Positions 8,334-16,451 of a stretch of DNA of 54,894 nucleotides are shown here, one piece after another. The translations under genes were made by a program, and so were the position numbers. The DNA comes from an uncultured Ruminococcus sp. (GTDB lineage Bacteria > Bacillota > Clostridia > Oscillospirales > Acutalibacteraceae): the NCBI GenBank assembly GCA_902785425.1, contig CACZYP010000031.1, positions 1-54,894 on the forward strand, written 5' to 3'. How positions within the stretch are numbered: the stretch's first letter is position 1; each line of letters begins with the position of its first letter. The notes below the pieces were generated by a model. The model was not told the DNA's origin. It did no database searches and saw only the letters and a program-made list of their open reading frames with translations.

Positions 8334-9785
8334 TCACCCCTTGTATTCCAGACAGAGCATAGTCAGATCGTCAAACTGCTCCGCCTCCTTTACAAATGCG
8401 TCAACGGAGCTTCTGACAGCCTTTAGTATATCCTGCGGCGAGCCGTCCGTTTTTTCGTTAAGAGCGACTACCATTCGCTCGCTGCCGAAAAGCTGATTTT
8501 CGCTGTCACTTGCTTCGGGCACACCGTCGGTGTACAGGAAGATCTTTGAACCCGGCTTCATGTCAATGGTATATTCCTTATATTTCACGCCTGCCATGCC
8601 GCCGATCACAAAGCCATGCTTATCCTTGTATAATTCAAATTTTCCGTTCGGCTCCATCAGAGCAGGATATTCATGACCGGCATTTGCGGCAGTGAGCCTG
8701 CCGGTAGATAACTCCAGTATTCCGAGCCATACGGTAACGAACATATCCTCACGGTTGTTTGAGCATATCGAAGTATTTGCGGCTGTCAGAATCTCGGCGG
8801 GAGTTTTACCCATCTTTGCGAAATTCGACAGAATAATCTTTGACGCCATCATAAACAATGCGGCAGGAACGCCCTTGCCCGAAACATCAGCCATCACAAG
8901 GCAGAGATGGTCATCGTCCACAAGGAAAAAGTCGTAGAAATCTCCGCCGACCTCCTTTGCGGGATCCATTGACGCATAAATGTCAAACTCGGGACGTTCC
9001 GGAAAAGCAGGATAGATATTCGGCAGCATATTTGCTTGTATTTTTGTAGCAAGACCAAGCTCCGTTTTTATCTTGGAGTTTTCTATCTGCTGCGTCTGAT
9101 ATTGCTCATTCTGGATCTGAACTATAACAGCGAACATCACAACCGCCGATCCGACCGATGCGAAGATAATAAACTGTACACCGTAGAAAAAGCTTTGTAT
9201 CAAGATCGCCGCAACGGGAGCTATCATGTATATCCAGAATGCGATCCTGACACGCTTATCTATATTCTTCCGGCAGCGCATGAGCAGAACCATATCGATC
9301 ACCAGCATCAGGAACGGGCTGAGATTGGAAAAAATATACCCCGTTCCTCTGTGATAGACATTGCTTTCGTCGAAATAATAAACAAAATCATTGAAACCGC
9401 CTATGATAAGCAGCAGTGCATGAGCGCAGAAAAGCGCAAATAATGCAATGTTTATCGGTTTCACATTTTTTTCAAGCTTTGAAACAGCCAGCACAAGAAC
9501 TGAGATCAGAAACGCCGTAAAGGCTGCCGAAAGCATCTCTGCAAAGGTGACGATGTACAGAGCGGTACGCACGCCGCCGCCGGGCAGGCCGTCCATAAGC
9601 TGCCGTGCAAGATGCGTTGAAATATAGATGATTATCAACACAAAAAAGAACTGAAAGTAGCTGCGTACATCTTTGCGAAGGTGAACCGATGATGTGATCT
9701 GCATAAAGCAAAGACCGCATATTCCGATGCCTGCCGCAATAAAAAGGATATTGATAAGATCAACTGATGAAAGATTGAATGTCAT
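8334..9785 (-). CDS. Membrane SpoIIE/RsbU-type PP2C serine phosphatase
   Basis: The protein has 483 residues. The first roughly 225 hold seven or so hydrophobic segments, a membrane sensor-like region. A short helical linker (QIENSKIKTELGLATKIQANMLP) leads into a PP2C/SpoIIE domain from about 250 to the end, with metal-binding blocks GGDFYDFF, MADVSGKGVPAALFM, GHEYPAL, LYTDGVPEA and FDDLTML. Phosphatases of this class dephosphorylate the STAS antagonist and switch on the partner sigma factor. It is the penultimate gene of a minus-strand set and is directly followed by the matching kinase. GGAGGT precedes the ATG. The membrane domain suggests response to an envelope signal. Confidence 0.88.
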   Translation of the reverse strand: MTFNLSSVDLINILFIAAGIGICGLCFMQITSSVHLRKDVRSYFQFFFVLIIIYISTHLARQLMDGLPGGGVRTALYIVTFAEMLSAAFTAFLISVLVLAVSKLEKNVKPINIALFALFCAHALLLIIGGFNDFVYYFDESNVYHRGTGYIFSNLSPFLMLVIDMVLLMRCRKNIDKRVRIAFWIYMIAPVAAILIQSFFYGVQFIIFASVGSAVVMFAVIVQIQNEQYQTQQIENSKIKTELGLATKIQANMLPNIYPAFPERPEFDIYASMDPAKEVGGDFYDFFLVDDDHLCLVMADVSGKGVPAALFMMASKIILSNFAKMGKTPAEILTAANTSICSNNREDMFVTVWLGILELSTGRLTAANAGHEYPALMEPNGKFELYKDKHGFVIGGMAGVKYKEYTIDMKPGSKIFLYTDGVPEASDSENQLFGSERMVVALNEKTDGSPQDILKAVRSSVDAFVKEAEQFDDLTMLCLEYKG

Positions 9786-9829
9786 TTCTTAACACCTCCA
9801 AATCATATATAAAAATTCTTCTTGTATAA

Positions 9830-10570
9830 TTACAGCGTCTGCTTCGCCGCAAGCTCCGCAAAGAAGCCGTGCTTTTTGATAAGCTCGCCGTAGGTTCCCT
9901 GCTCGACTATCTGCCCCTCGTTCATGACGATAATGTGCTTGCAGTTTTTGACTGTCGAGAGCCTGTGCGCTATGACTATACGGGTGCAGTCGAGGGAGTC
10001 GAGCGTGTCGGAGACGACTTTTTGCGTGATATTGTCGGGTGCGGAGGTCGCTTCGTCGAAGATAACGATAGTCGGGTCGCTTGCAAGCGCCCGGGCGATC
10101 TCAACGCCCTGCTTCTGCCCGCCGGAGAAATTGCTGCCGCCGGGGGATATTTCAGCGTTGTATCTGCCGGGGCGGCGCATTATCATATCGTGAACGGCAG
10201 CGTCACGGGCGGCGAGTATCATGTCATAGGTTTCGATCGAGCGATCCCACATTCTGATGTTACCCGAAAGCAGCTTGCCAATCGTGGATTTTCCGCACCC
10301 CGATGCGCCTACAAGTGCGACGCTTTTCCCGGCTTCGAGCTTGAAGCTGACGTTATTTACGATAGGCGCTTTCAGGATATTCACGGCAGTCGAGCCGTCT
10401 CGTGAGATGTCACAGTCCTCTCGTATCTTTTCGAGCGGTATCCATTTTCCGTAATATGCCAGCACCATTGAAAGCGACGCCGCCCCGCACTCGACCATCT
10501 CCATCTGCATTATCATGGGGACTTTGGCGATACCTTTGAGCTTCGGTTTTTTTATATTGGTTTTTCTCAT
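9830..10570 (-). pseudogene. NHLP-type peptidase/ABC exporter subunit 1 with two large in-frame deletions
   Basis: Only 246 codons remain, against about 720 in the intact paralogue at 52090-54258. Residues 1-68 match the start of the C39 leader-peptidase domain (catalytic Cys28 in VECGAAS). The sequence then jumps at A68/P69 straight to the ATPase domain, losing the peptidase His/Asp and all membrane helices. A second jump after G103, just behind the Walker A motif GASGCGKST, removes about 50 residues including the Q-loop. The signature is altered to SGGQKQG. Walker B (IVIFDEATSA) and the H-loop IVIAHRLST remain. Both deletions keep the frame. It cannot work as an exporter. The ATG overlaps the stop of the upstream HlyD-like gene (ATGA). 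Confidence 0.85.
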
Positions 10571-11064
10571 TGGCTGTTCTCCTCAATATTGCGGATTATA
10601 GCCTTGTACACGCCGTCGGGCAGGTCGGCTTTGAATTTCACCTCATATACCCATTCTCCTGCATTGATATCGGCAAGGTGAGCGGCGTAGCGGTTATCGC
10701 TGTCCGAATACTCAACAGGTTCATCGGATATGAAAACAAAGTCGTCAAAGGCTTTGTCTGCATCGTAAACATACAGCTCGCTCTCACCGTTGAGGCTGTC
10801 GAAGCTCGATCTATCGTCTTCCTTTATATGACAAACTATCTCACCGTCCCGAGCAACGCCTACGGTCGGTATTCTTACCATTATGTTCTGATAATATGTC
10901 CACGCCATCAGATTGATCAAAACAATTATCATAGCAACGAGTATTACCCATATTTTCGGATTCATGATCTTTATGTATCTGTCAAACTGATCGGGTGATG
11001 TCAAATTGTCCGTGTACTTATCACGGAAAACCTTTTTTGCCAAAGGGGTCACTTCCTTATTCAA
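10567..11064 (-). CDS. Short HlyD-like NHLP secretion protein
   Basis: A 165-residue protein with one membrane helix (about 36-60, IWVILVAMIIVLINLMAW) followed by an extracytoplasmic domain, homologous to the 170-residue protein at 54248-54760. In NHLP/NHLM systems an HlyD-family protein is the membrane-fusion partner of the peptidase/ABC exporter. These versions are much shorter than the usual 250-plus residues and lack the long coiled coil. The listed TTG start overlaps the STAS remnant. A GTG at about 11050 is an alternative. The 3' end overlaps the start of the degenerate transporter by four bases, so the pair was translationally coupled. With its transporter destroyed, the protein probably has no function. 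Confidence 0.65.
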   Translation of the reverse strand: MNKEVTPLAKKVFRDKYTDNLTSPDQFDRYIKIMNPKIWVILVAMIIVLINLMAWTYYQNIMVRIPTVGVARDGEIVCHIKEDDRSSFDSLNGESELYVYDADKAFDDFVFISDEPVEYSDSDNRYAAHLADINAGEWVYEVKFKADLPDGVYKAIIRNIEENSQ

Positions 11065-11300
11065 TAGTCAGGATATCTGCAGATACCGTAATTTCAAAAA
11101 CCTCCGTAACAAGCTCGGGCACATTCCTGACGACCATTGTGCCCTTTCCGTTCATAGCCTTTTGAGCGGAAAGCAGCACACGAAGTCCCGAAGATGAAAT
11201 GTACTCCAAAAGCGTACGATCAAACACAAGCTCCGTTACTCCGTCGAGAGATGGCTCCGGCTCCTTGGAAAGCTCGGGTGAGGTCGATGTGTCAGGTTCC
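11057..11300 (-). pseudogene. STAS-domain anti-sigma antagonist (RsbV/SpoIIAA-like), N-terminus lost
   Basis: The frame reads DTSTSPELSKEPEPSLDG, then ELVFDRTLLEYISSSGLRVL, then LLSAQKAMNGKG, ending SADILTIE at the TAA at 11057-11059. YISSSGLRVL is the STAS motif that carries the phosphorylated serine. The usual first strand and its start are missing, because a stop lies immediately before KEPDTSTS. It is therefore a truncated partner of the RsbW-like kinase and PP2C phosphatase downstream on the same strand. Together these would make a complete kinase, phosphatase and antagonist partner-switch set. The short length means it is absent from ordinary ORF lists. Confidence 0.75.
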
Positions 11301-11339
11301 TTTCAAAATATAAAACGTTCTTAACAGGTCTAAGATAGG

Positions 11340-12095
11340 TTATTTACCCTGCTCAACCTTTTTAATATCATCACCGGACGCTTCCTTTAACGAATATGTA
11401 TCGAACACAGGATCGGTCGGAAGTTGGATCTCGATCTTACTGATCTTATCGAGCCTGGCGTGACCGCTCTTCATTTTAAGATCGAATACATGACCGCCCT
11501 TTTTTCGGTCATCGGAAACGAAGTGGATATGCCAACCTGCAGCGTTGATTCCGTCCATAAAATCGGGATAGTAAACACAGATCAATGTGCCGCTCACATT
11601 ATCGAACTTGAATGCTTTCTGCGTTTCCTTTAGCATATCCTTAAGCGAAACATGTATCGCATGATACGCTTCCTCCGAGCGAGCGTCTATTACCTCAAAT
11701 TCGCCGTCGATCCTCACCATGTGCATACTGTTAAGTCCGAACAACTCTTCAATTCTGACGTTCAAAAGTGTTTTCAAGTCTTCAATACGGCTCATTTCCT
11801 GTATATCAAAGCTGATACCGCCATTTGAATTGCAGACAGACGCAAAGGGAACGCCCATGTTCTCATCCGCCTCTGAAACGGAGCCGTCGTCTGTCGCACG
11901 AAAGACCTTACCGTCCACCACGATCATCTCTCCGTTTACGCCTTCAAATGTTCCAAGCCCTATGTTACCGTGCTTTTTCAGTTCCGCCACGTCGATCACG
12001 GGACGTGTATGTCCCATAGCCAATGCCTGCAATGTAGAAACCTGATACATTTTCACGTCTGTTGCTTTTAAAACCGATGCATAGTTTTTTTTCAT
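11340..12095 (-). CDS. budA: Alpha-acetolactate decarboxylase
   Basis: A 251-residue cytoplasmic enzyme that converts alpha-acetolactate to acetoin (EC 4.1.1.5), the middle step of the acetoin/butanediol overflow pathway. Family hallmarks are MYQVSTLQALAMGH, HGNIGLGTFEGVNGEMI and the metal-binding histidines in AAGWHIHFVSDDRKKGGHVFD. Length is normal (about 235-260). TAGGAGGC precedes the ATG. No other gene of the pathway is nearby, so it may be transcribed alone. It is the only plain metabolic gene in this half of the window. Confidence 0.93.
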   Translation of the reverse strand: MKKNYASVLKATDVKMYQVSTLQALAMGHTRPVIDVAELKKHGNIGLGTFEGVNGEMIVVDGKVFRATDDGSVSEADENMGVPFASVCNSNGGISFDIQEMSRIEDLKTLLNVRIEELFGLNSMHMVRIDGEFEVIDARSEEAYHAIHVSLKDMLKETQKAFKFDNVSGTLICVYYPDFMDGINAAGWHIHFVSDDRKKGGHVFDLKMKSGHARLDKISKIEIQLPTDPVFDTYSLKEASGDDIKKVEQGK

Positions 12096-12770
12096 ACTTG
12101 TTGCCTCCTAACAAACAACAAAGCGCACTTTGGGGGACGTAATTATCCCACAGAGCACGCCTTAAGAATCACAATTCGTTTGTAAACAGGGTGCAGTTAT
12201 GCCATACTTGCGCACTGTACCGCACAAACATACCCGTGTCAATCCCTTTAATGAATATTTATTATAATTTTGAACGACCGCAAAGATATCGATTTGTTTA
12301 TTATATTAACACAAAAAGCTAAAATTTGCAATAGGTTTTGTGAAAATAGCTGTAAAATGTATTGCACTTTGAAAACCACGCATACAGCGAAGCAGACAGC
12401 ACAGCTTCCTCTTCTCTGAAAGTCAATTACCGGTAAAACAAAATACACACGCAAAGGCGCACAAGTATTTCCGACAACGCATACGTAAAAAGAGTTTAAA
12501 ATAATCTGCATAATATAAAACCGTTATGGAATCACGATATTTGAGGAAATGTTTTTTATCGAAGGAGCAAATACCAAGACATTTTTATCGTTGTCGAGGG
12601 ATCCCAAATATCAAATTGTTTCAGCGTAAATTATATCGTGACAAGCAGAAAACAGCCCTACAAAGCACGCTCAAAACCTGCTTTGTAAAGCTGTAACTGA
12701 ATATTTAACTTTACTGTTTACGCACTGTTTTCCGTGCGAGTCATAAATGCTGTATTTCGTTAATTAATCT
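12096..12770. other. Intergenic region without a gene
   Basis: About 675 AT-rich bases upstream of budA. No frame looks coding. The one notable structure is an inverted repeat TACAAAGCA/TGCTTTGTA at roughly 12659-12687, with outer complementary bases (ACAGC/GCTGT), which could fold as an RNA hairpin. The budA promoter must lie here but I cannot place it with confidence. Confidence 0.4.
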
Positions 12771-12771
12771 A

Positions 12772-12870
12772 TGGAAGAACTGATTAAATCAAGTGCCCAT
12801 ATTGCGCAGTCAGATTTGCGGACAGTGTCCGCAGACAAATATGCTTTACACACTTTGATTTATGATAGCT
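12772..12870 (+). repeat. Partial MITE-like element (left part only)
   Basis: The stretch from GAACTGATTAAATC through CCCATATTGCGCAGTCAGAT to TTTGATTTATGAT matches the left part of the copy at 26135-26304, including the short palindrome GCGGACAGTGTCCGC. The terminal repeat is mutated (GGAAGAACTGA rather than GGAAGCACTGA) and the right half is missing. Confidence 0.75.
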
Positions 12871-13020
12871 TGTTCCGCACGCAAAAAAGCTTTCAATTAT
12901 GATTCTTTAAGTGCGTTCTGCAAGCGGATGCATACCAGCCTGACGTATGCCCCTCTGATTTTGTAATCGTTTCAGGGTGTCACTTTTTCATTTTGTAATC
13001 GTTTATTTATCAAAACCGAA
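12871..13020. other. Short intergenic stretch with a direct repeat
   Basis: No gene seen. TTTTGTAATCGTTT occurs twice, at about 12959 and 12994, a direct repeat of unknown meaning. Confidence 0.35.
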
Positions 13021-13021
13021 T

Positions 13022-13066
13022 TATAAAATAACGCCGCTCCCACTTGTTAAAGCCGGGAACGGCGTT
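13022..13066 (-). terminator. Terminator after the small peptide gene
   Basis: AACGCCG and CCC pair with GGG and CGGCGTT across a short loop. On the minus strand the hairpin is followed by ATTTTATAA. It lies 20 bases beyond the end of the small peptide gene. Confidence 0.6.
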
Positions 13067-13085
13067 TTGCTATCGCATGAAATAT

Positions 13086-13235
13086 TTACGGCTGTACAGC
13101 CTGATACGGGTCTGCGCCGCCGGAGCTCCAAGGCATCTTAGGTGTCTCGTTCTTCCCCTCGCCCGACGTCACGATAACGTCCGTTTCGTCGAAGGAAAGG
13201 ATCTCCAGCTCAGCTTGTGTATATTGCTTTTTCAT
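13086..13235 (-). CDS. Small 49-residue peptide of unknown function
   Basis: The ATG at 13233-13235 follows AAGGAGG, which overlaps the stop codon of the surface-protein gene upstream, so the two are in one operon. The peptide starts MKKQYTQAELEILSFDETD and continues VIVTSGEGKNETPKMPW, ending in a Gly/Ala/Pro-rich tail without charge clusters. It has no signal peptide, Gly-Gly leader site or cysteine. A related 57-residue peptide lies immediately before the giant adhesin (26691-26864). The two share the spacing of KK-Y-Q-L, then S, D, I/L and T-S. Small proteins of this look are common in clostridia. I do not know a function. Confidence 0.6.
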   Translation of the reverse strand: MKKQYTQAELEILSFDETDVIVTSGEGKNETPKMPWSSGGADPYQAVQP

Positions 13236-13252
13236 CAGTCCTGTGCGCCTCC

Positions 13253-15936
13253 TTATCCTTCGCCGGGGGTGTAGCCCAAGGTTTTGTATGCTTTTCCGTA
13301 TTCGTCGTAGCTGTATAGCGCCGTGACCGTGTCAGCAAGGTTTGTATCGTTTGAAGCGATCGCCCAGTTGCAATAGTCGCCGACGCAGACGTTAAACTGC
13401 TCGCCGCCGTCAAAGCTTACGCTTCTCATCGAGAATATCTCACCCGGCGCAAAGTCCGTTATATCGTAGTAGTATTCGCCGTCGGTGGTCTCGCCATCCT
13501 TCTGATGCGGCTCATAGACGCTCGTTCCGTCGGTGAGCGTCGGGAGCGGGTCGGAAGCGGTCGCTTCGGTTCTCTTGAAGTAGAGCCTGAGCGTCGTCTT
13601 GCTTTCGAGCACGAGAGATACATACGTCAGCTGCAAGCCTGCGTCCTGCGTCGCCCTGTAGTTTACGTTCGCAAGTCCGCACTCCGCAAAAGCTGCGGGA
13701 GCGTTCAGCGGCGTATATCCTTCGAGGTCTGCGCTTGCAAGCTCGTTTGTTCTGTAATCAAACAGCGTCTGTGCGCACCCGCCGTAGTAAAGCATAGACC
13801 TGACAAGATCCTTCGCTGCGTCGTCAAAGTTGTTCTGCTCGTCGAGAATGTAGTCTGCGTAGCGCTTGACGGAGTAGGTGAACTCCTCGCCCTGCTGCTC
13901 GCCGTCATCGTTTGTGTAGACCGTCTTTACTGTTATCGGAGCTGTCATTTCCTTCGCCGCTGTATGGCATGGGAATATCCAGCAGTTACCGCCCACATTA
14001 TTGCTGCTGTCGCTCGTGATATCGGAGACGAGTATCTCCTGCGTGATGACTTCATCGCCATTCGGGATCGTGAACATCACCTTTGAGTTTGCGTCGCTGC
14101 GAACGTCATCGGAAAGCTCCATATAGAAGTTCACGCCGATGTCGTCGCCGAGGATAAGATTCGTGCCCGTGAGAGCCGCACCCTTGACCCATTTCGCCGT
14201 GAGGAACGTATCCTTTGTGATGGGCGTGGAGAAGTCGAACAGTCTGCCGTTTTCATCACACCAGCCTGCGAATACATAGTCGCTGCCGGGGGGCTGTTGG
14301 GAGCGTCGGGTGCGGAGATCGCCGTGCCGCTTGCAGCGTAAATGTCATAGACATACTTTCCGCTGCTCTCGCAGACTACCTTAAAGCTGTTCTCGCCGCT
14401 TTCGGGGATCAGCCTGAACAGGAACGGCTTTTGCTCCGTGCCGTCTCCGGCGATGCACTTTACGGAGAAGGCTTCATTCAGCTTGGGAGAGTTTACGCCT
14501 AAGCTGATATGAGTTTTTGTATCTACTATCAAATACAAATGTAAATAGCTGTTATATTCCGGTTCTCCGAATACCGCAGTGCCTATACCGTTGTAAAGGC
14601 CTACTCTGCCGTCATAGTTCCAATTGTTGAAATAGTTATCCTCACCGAATATTACCGCATCGTCGAGGGTGAACACCGTGCCGACTTCGAGCGTTTTAAC
14701 TGCCTTTATAACAGCCGTGTACGTTACGTCGGCGGTAACTGCCGGCAGCTCGTTTTCTGCGTAAGTATTCGTGCCGTCGGACCAGCAGAGCGTGACGGTC
14801 ACGTCCTCATCGGGCATTGTAAAGGTATAAACGCCGTTTTCGGGAGCAGCCGCCGTGCCGTTGTACTTAACGCTCTTTGTGAGATATCCACTGTCGGGTG
14901 CGGGCGTTACGATAATTTTGTCGCCCGATACCGCCACTGCGCGGCTGACTGTTACCGAGCCGTTTGCGACGGCGCCGTCAACGGTTATCGTGTGCGTATT
15001 CATGGAGGTGCCGAAGCGAACCGCGTTTTTGTAGGTCAGACGGGAGCCTGTATAGCTGACGTTTGTCGGGTCTAAGGGAGCGGAGTCGCTGCCTTCATAC
15101 ATACCGCTGCCGTAGGTGGCGGAGTATGTGCGGAAATACGTAGTGCCCGGGGAGCTGCCCGTTTTGTCAGCTACAATCACGGCGATATTCTGCGTACCGT
15201 TGTAGATAAAGCTGGTGTCGAAGTTGATCGTGCTCCACGCGCCGGCTTTAAAGGTGACGGAGCCGCTGAATACCTTGTCGTTTTCCGTTACGGTCACCCA
15301 GTCGGATGAATCCGAGACGGTCGTTTTATCGGTATGCACGATATAGATATCCATATTACGTGTGCGGTCATAGTCTGATACGTTCATAAAGTCAATAGAC
15401 GTTATCGCACATGCGCCCGCATTAAGCTCGTCTGCTCTGTATATCTGCTGATTAACGTAATAGTTCCAGTTGAGGTTTGTCGGAAGAAAGCATTCCTGAC
15501 CCGTTGAGCCGAAGCCAAGCCACACCTTTTCGGTCGTGTAAACCGTCGCAGTGCTGCTCCACTCGCTTTCAAGCGAACCCGACACAGCCTTGATGCGGAC
15601 ATAGCACGCCGCTTCTTTTTCGATACTCGTCAGCGCAGCGCTTGCGGTGGCAGAGGTAACGGTTTTGGCGTATCTGAAGCTGCTGTCGGTGTCGTACTCA
15701 ACGATCCAGCTTGAAACACTGCCTGTCTGCTCCCACGAAACAGTGGCTGTAGTGGGGGTGCAGTCGGTCTGCTTTACGTTTGTCGGCGCGGTGAGTATGA
15801 CGCTGAAACTTACCGCCTGTGCGCCTGTGTAGCCGCTGCCGTTTACAGCCGTGAACGTGAACGTGTAATTGCCGGGGTCTTTGATCTCGGTGACGCTTGC
15901 GCCGTCAGGGATACGATTTTGGACGCAGGCACAAAG
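13253..15936 (-). pseudogene. Secreted fibronectin-III/InlB-repeat surface protein, 5'-truncated and frameshifted
   Basis: Coding sequence runs 15936-14131 (readable ORF from 15585, 484 codons) and continues one frame over in 14134-13253 (293 codons). The switch maps to a run of six G at 14288-14293. Adding one base would join DAPNSPP to GSDYVFAGWCDENG without a break. The order of parts is a fibronectin-III domain (about 15880-15550), a beta domain with IYNGTQNIAVIV, an InlB-type repeat (HTITVDGAVANGSVTVSRAV then FTMPDEDVTVTL), and a C-terminal region (LTGTNLILGDDIGVNFYMEL) also carrying a tyrosine-rich helical part. The 5' end, with its signal peptide, is missing and the frame closes at a TAA (15937-15939) near a mobile repeat. 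The indel could be decay, phase variation or sequencing error. Confidence 0.75.
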
Positions 15937-16019
15937 TTACAGCTTTCTTTAAACTTTGTGTGCGTACTGCTTGTCGGCGCTTGCCGACAGGAGACCCGCA
16001 CCCTGCGGCTTTTTCGTCC

Positions 16020-16079
16020 AATTTGCCTCAAAATCTGACTGCGCAATATGGGCACTCGATTTAATCAGTGCTTCCTTAA
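16020..16079 (+). repeat. Partial MITE-like element (right end)
   Basis: The sequence from TTTTCGTCCAATTTGCCTC to GATTTAATCAGTGCTTCCTTAA at 16079 matches the right end of the copies at 25390-25540 and 49557-49724. The left part is absent or too divergent to recognise. The broken surface-protein gene lies just to its left. Confidence 0.75.
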
Positions 16080-16261
16080 GTTGACGACATTGCCATGCAA
16101 GCAAAATGGGGGCTGAATCCGCAGGGCGTGATTGATTGGTTTCTTATTATTCCGGAAGAAATGAAGCCTGTGACAAGTGATATTGCTTTCTCCGATCGTG
16201 TCAATAATCCTACATTTTCACATGAATTAATTGATACAAAACGGTTTGTTCATGTATTATA
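16080..16261 (+). pseudogene. Possible 3' remnant of an unknown gene beginning at the mobile-element end
   Basis: Directly after the element end (CCTTAA) a frame reads VDDIAMQAKWGLNPQGVIDW, then FLIIPEEMKPVTSD, and ends RFVHVL at a TAA near 16259. The composition is protein-like, but there is no start and I do not recognise the family. A complication is that bases 16097-16133 also resemble the inner right arm of the mobile element, with about six mismatches in 38. Part of the frame may therefore be element-derived. Low confidence. Confidence 0.35.
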
Positions 16262-16451
16262 ATGTTCATTTTTTGTAACGATCATACCCCAAATAGAACC
16301 TGATTGCTCAAAAATTGCTTTAAATGGGGCAATACTGATTTTTTAGATAAAAAAATAAATTAATTTTGTTTAATAGACTAATTGACCTCATTATTATTAT
16401 TTGCTAATATTTGAAGGTGAATTTTAAATAGTATTTTGAGAGGTGTTACAA
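16258..16451 (+). promoter_or_regulatory. Probable promoter and leader of giant protein A
   Basis: TATAAT occurs at 16258-16263 in AT-rich DNA about 190 bases before the gene, without a clear -35 box. The ribosome site GAGAGGTG at 16438-16445 sets the start at ATG 16452. Confidence 0.35.
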
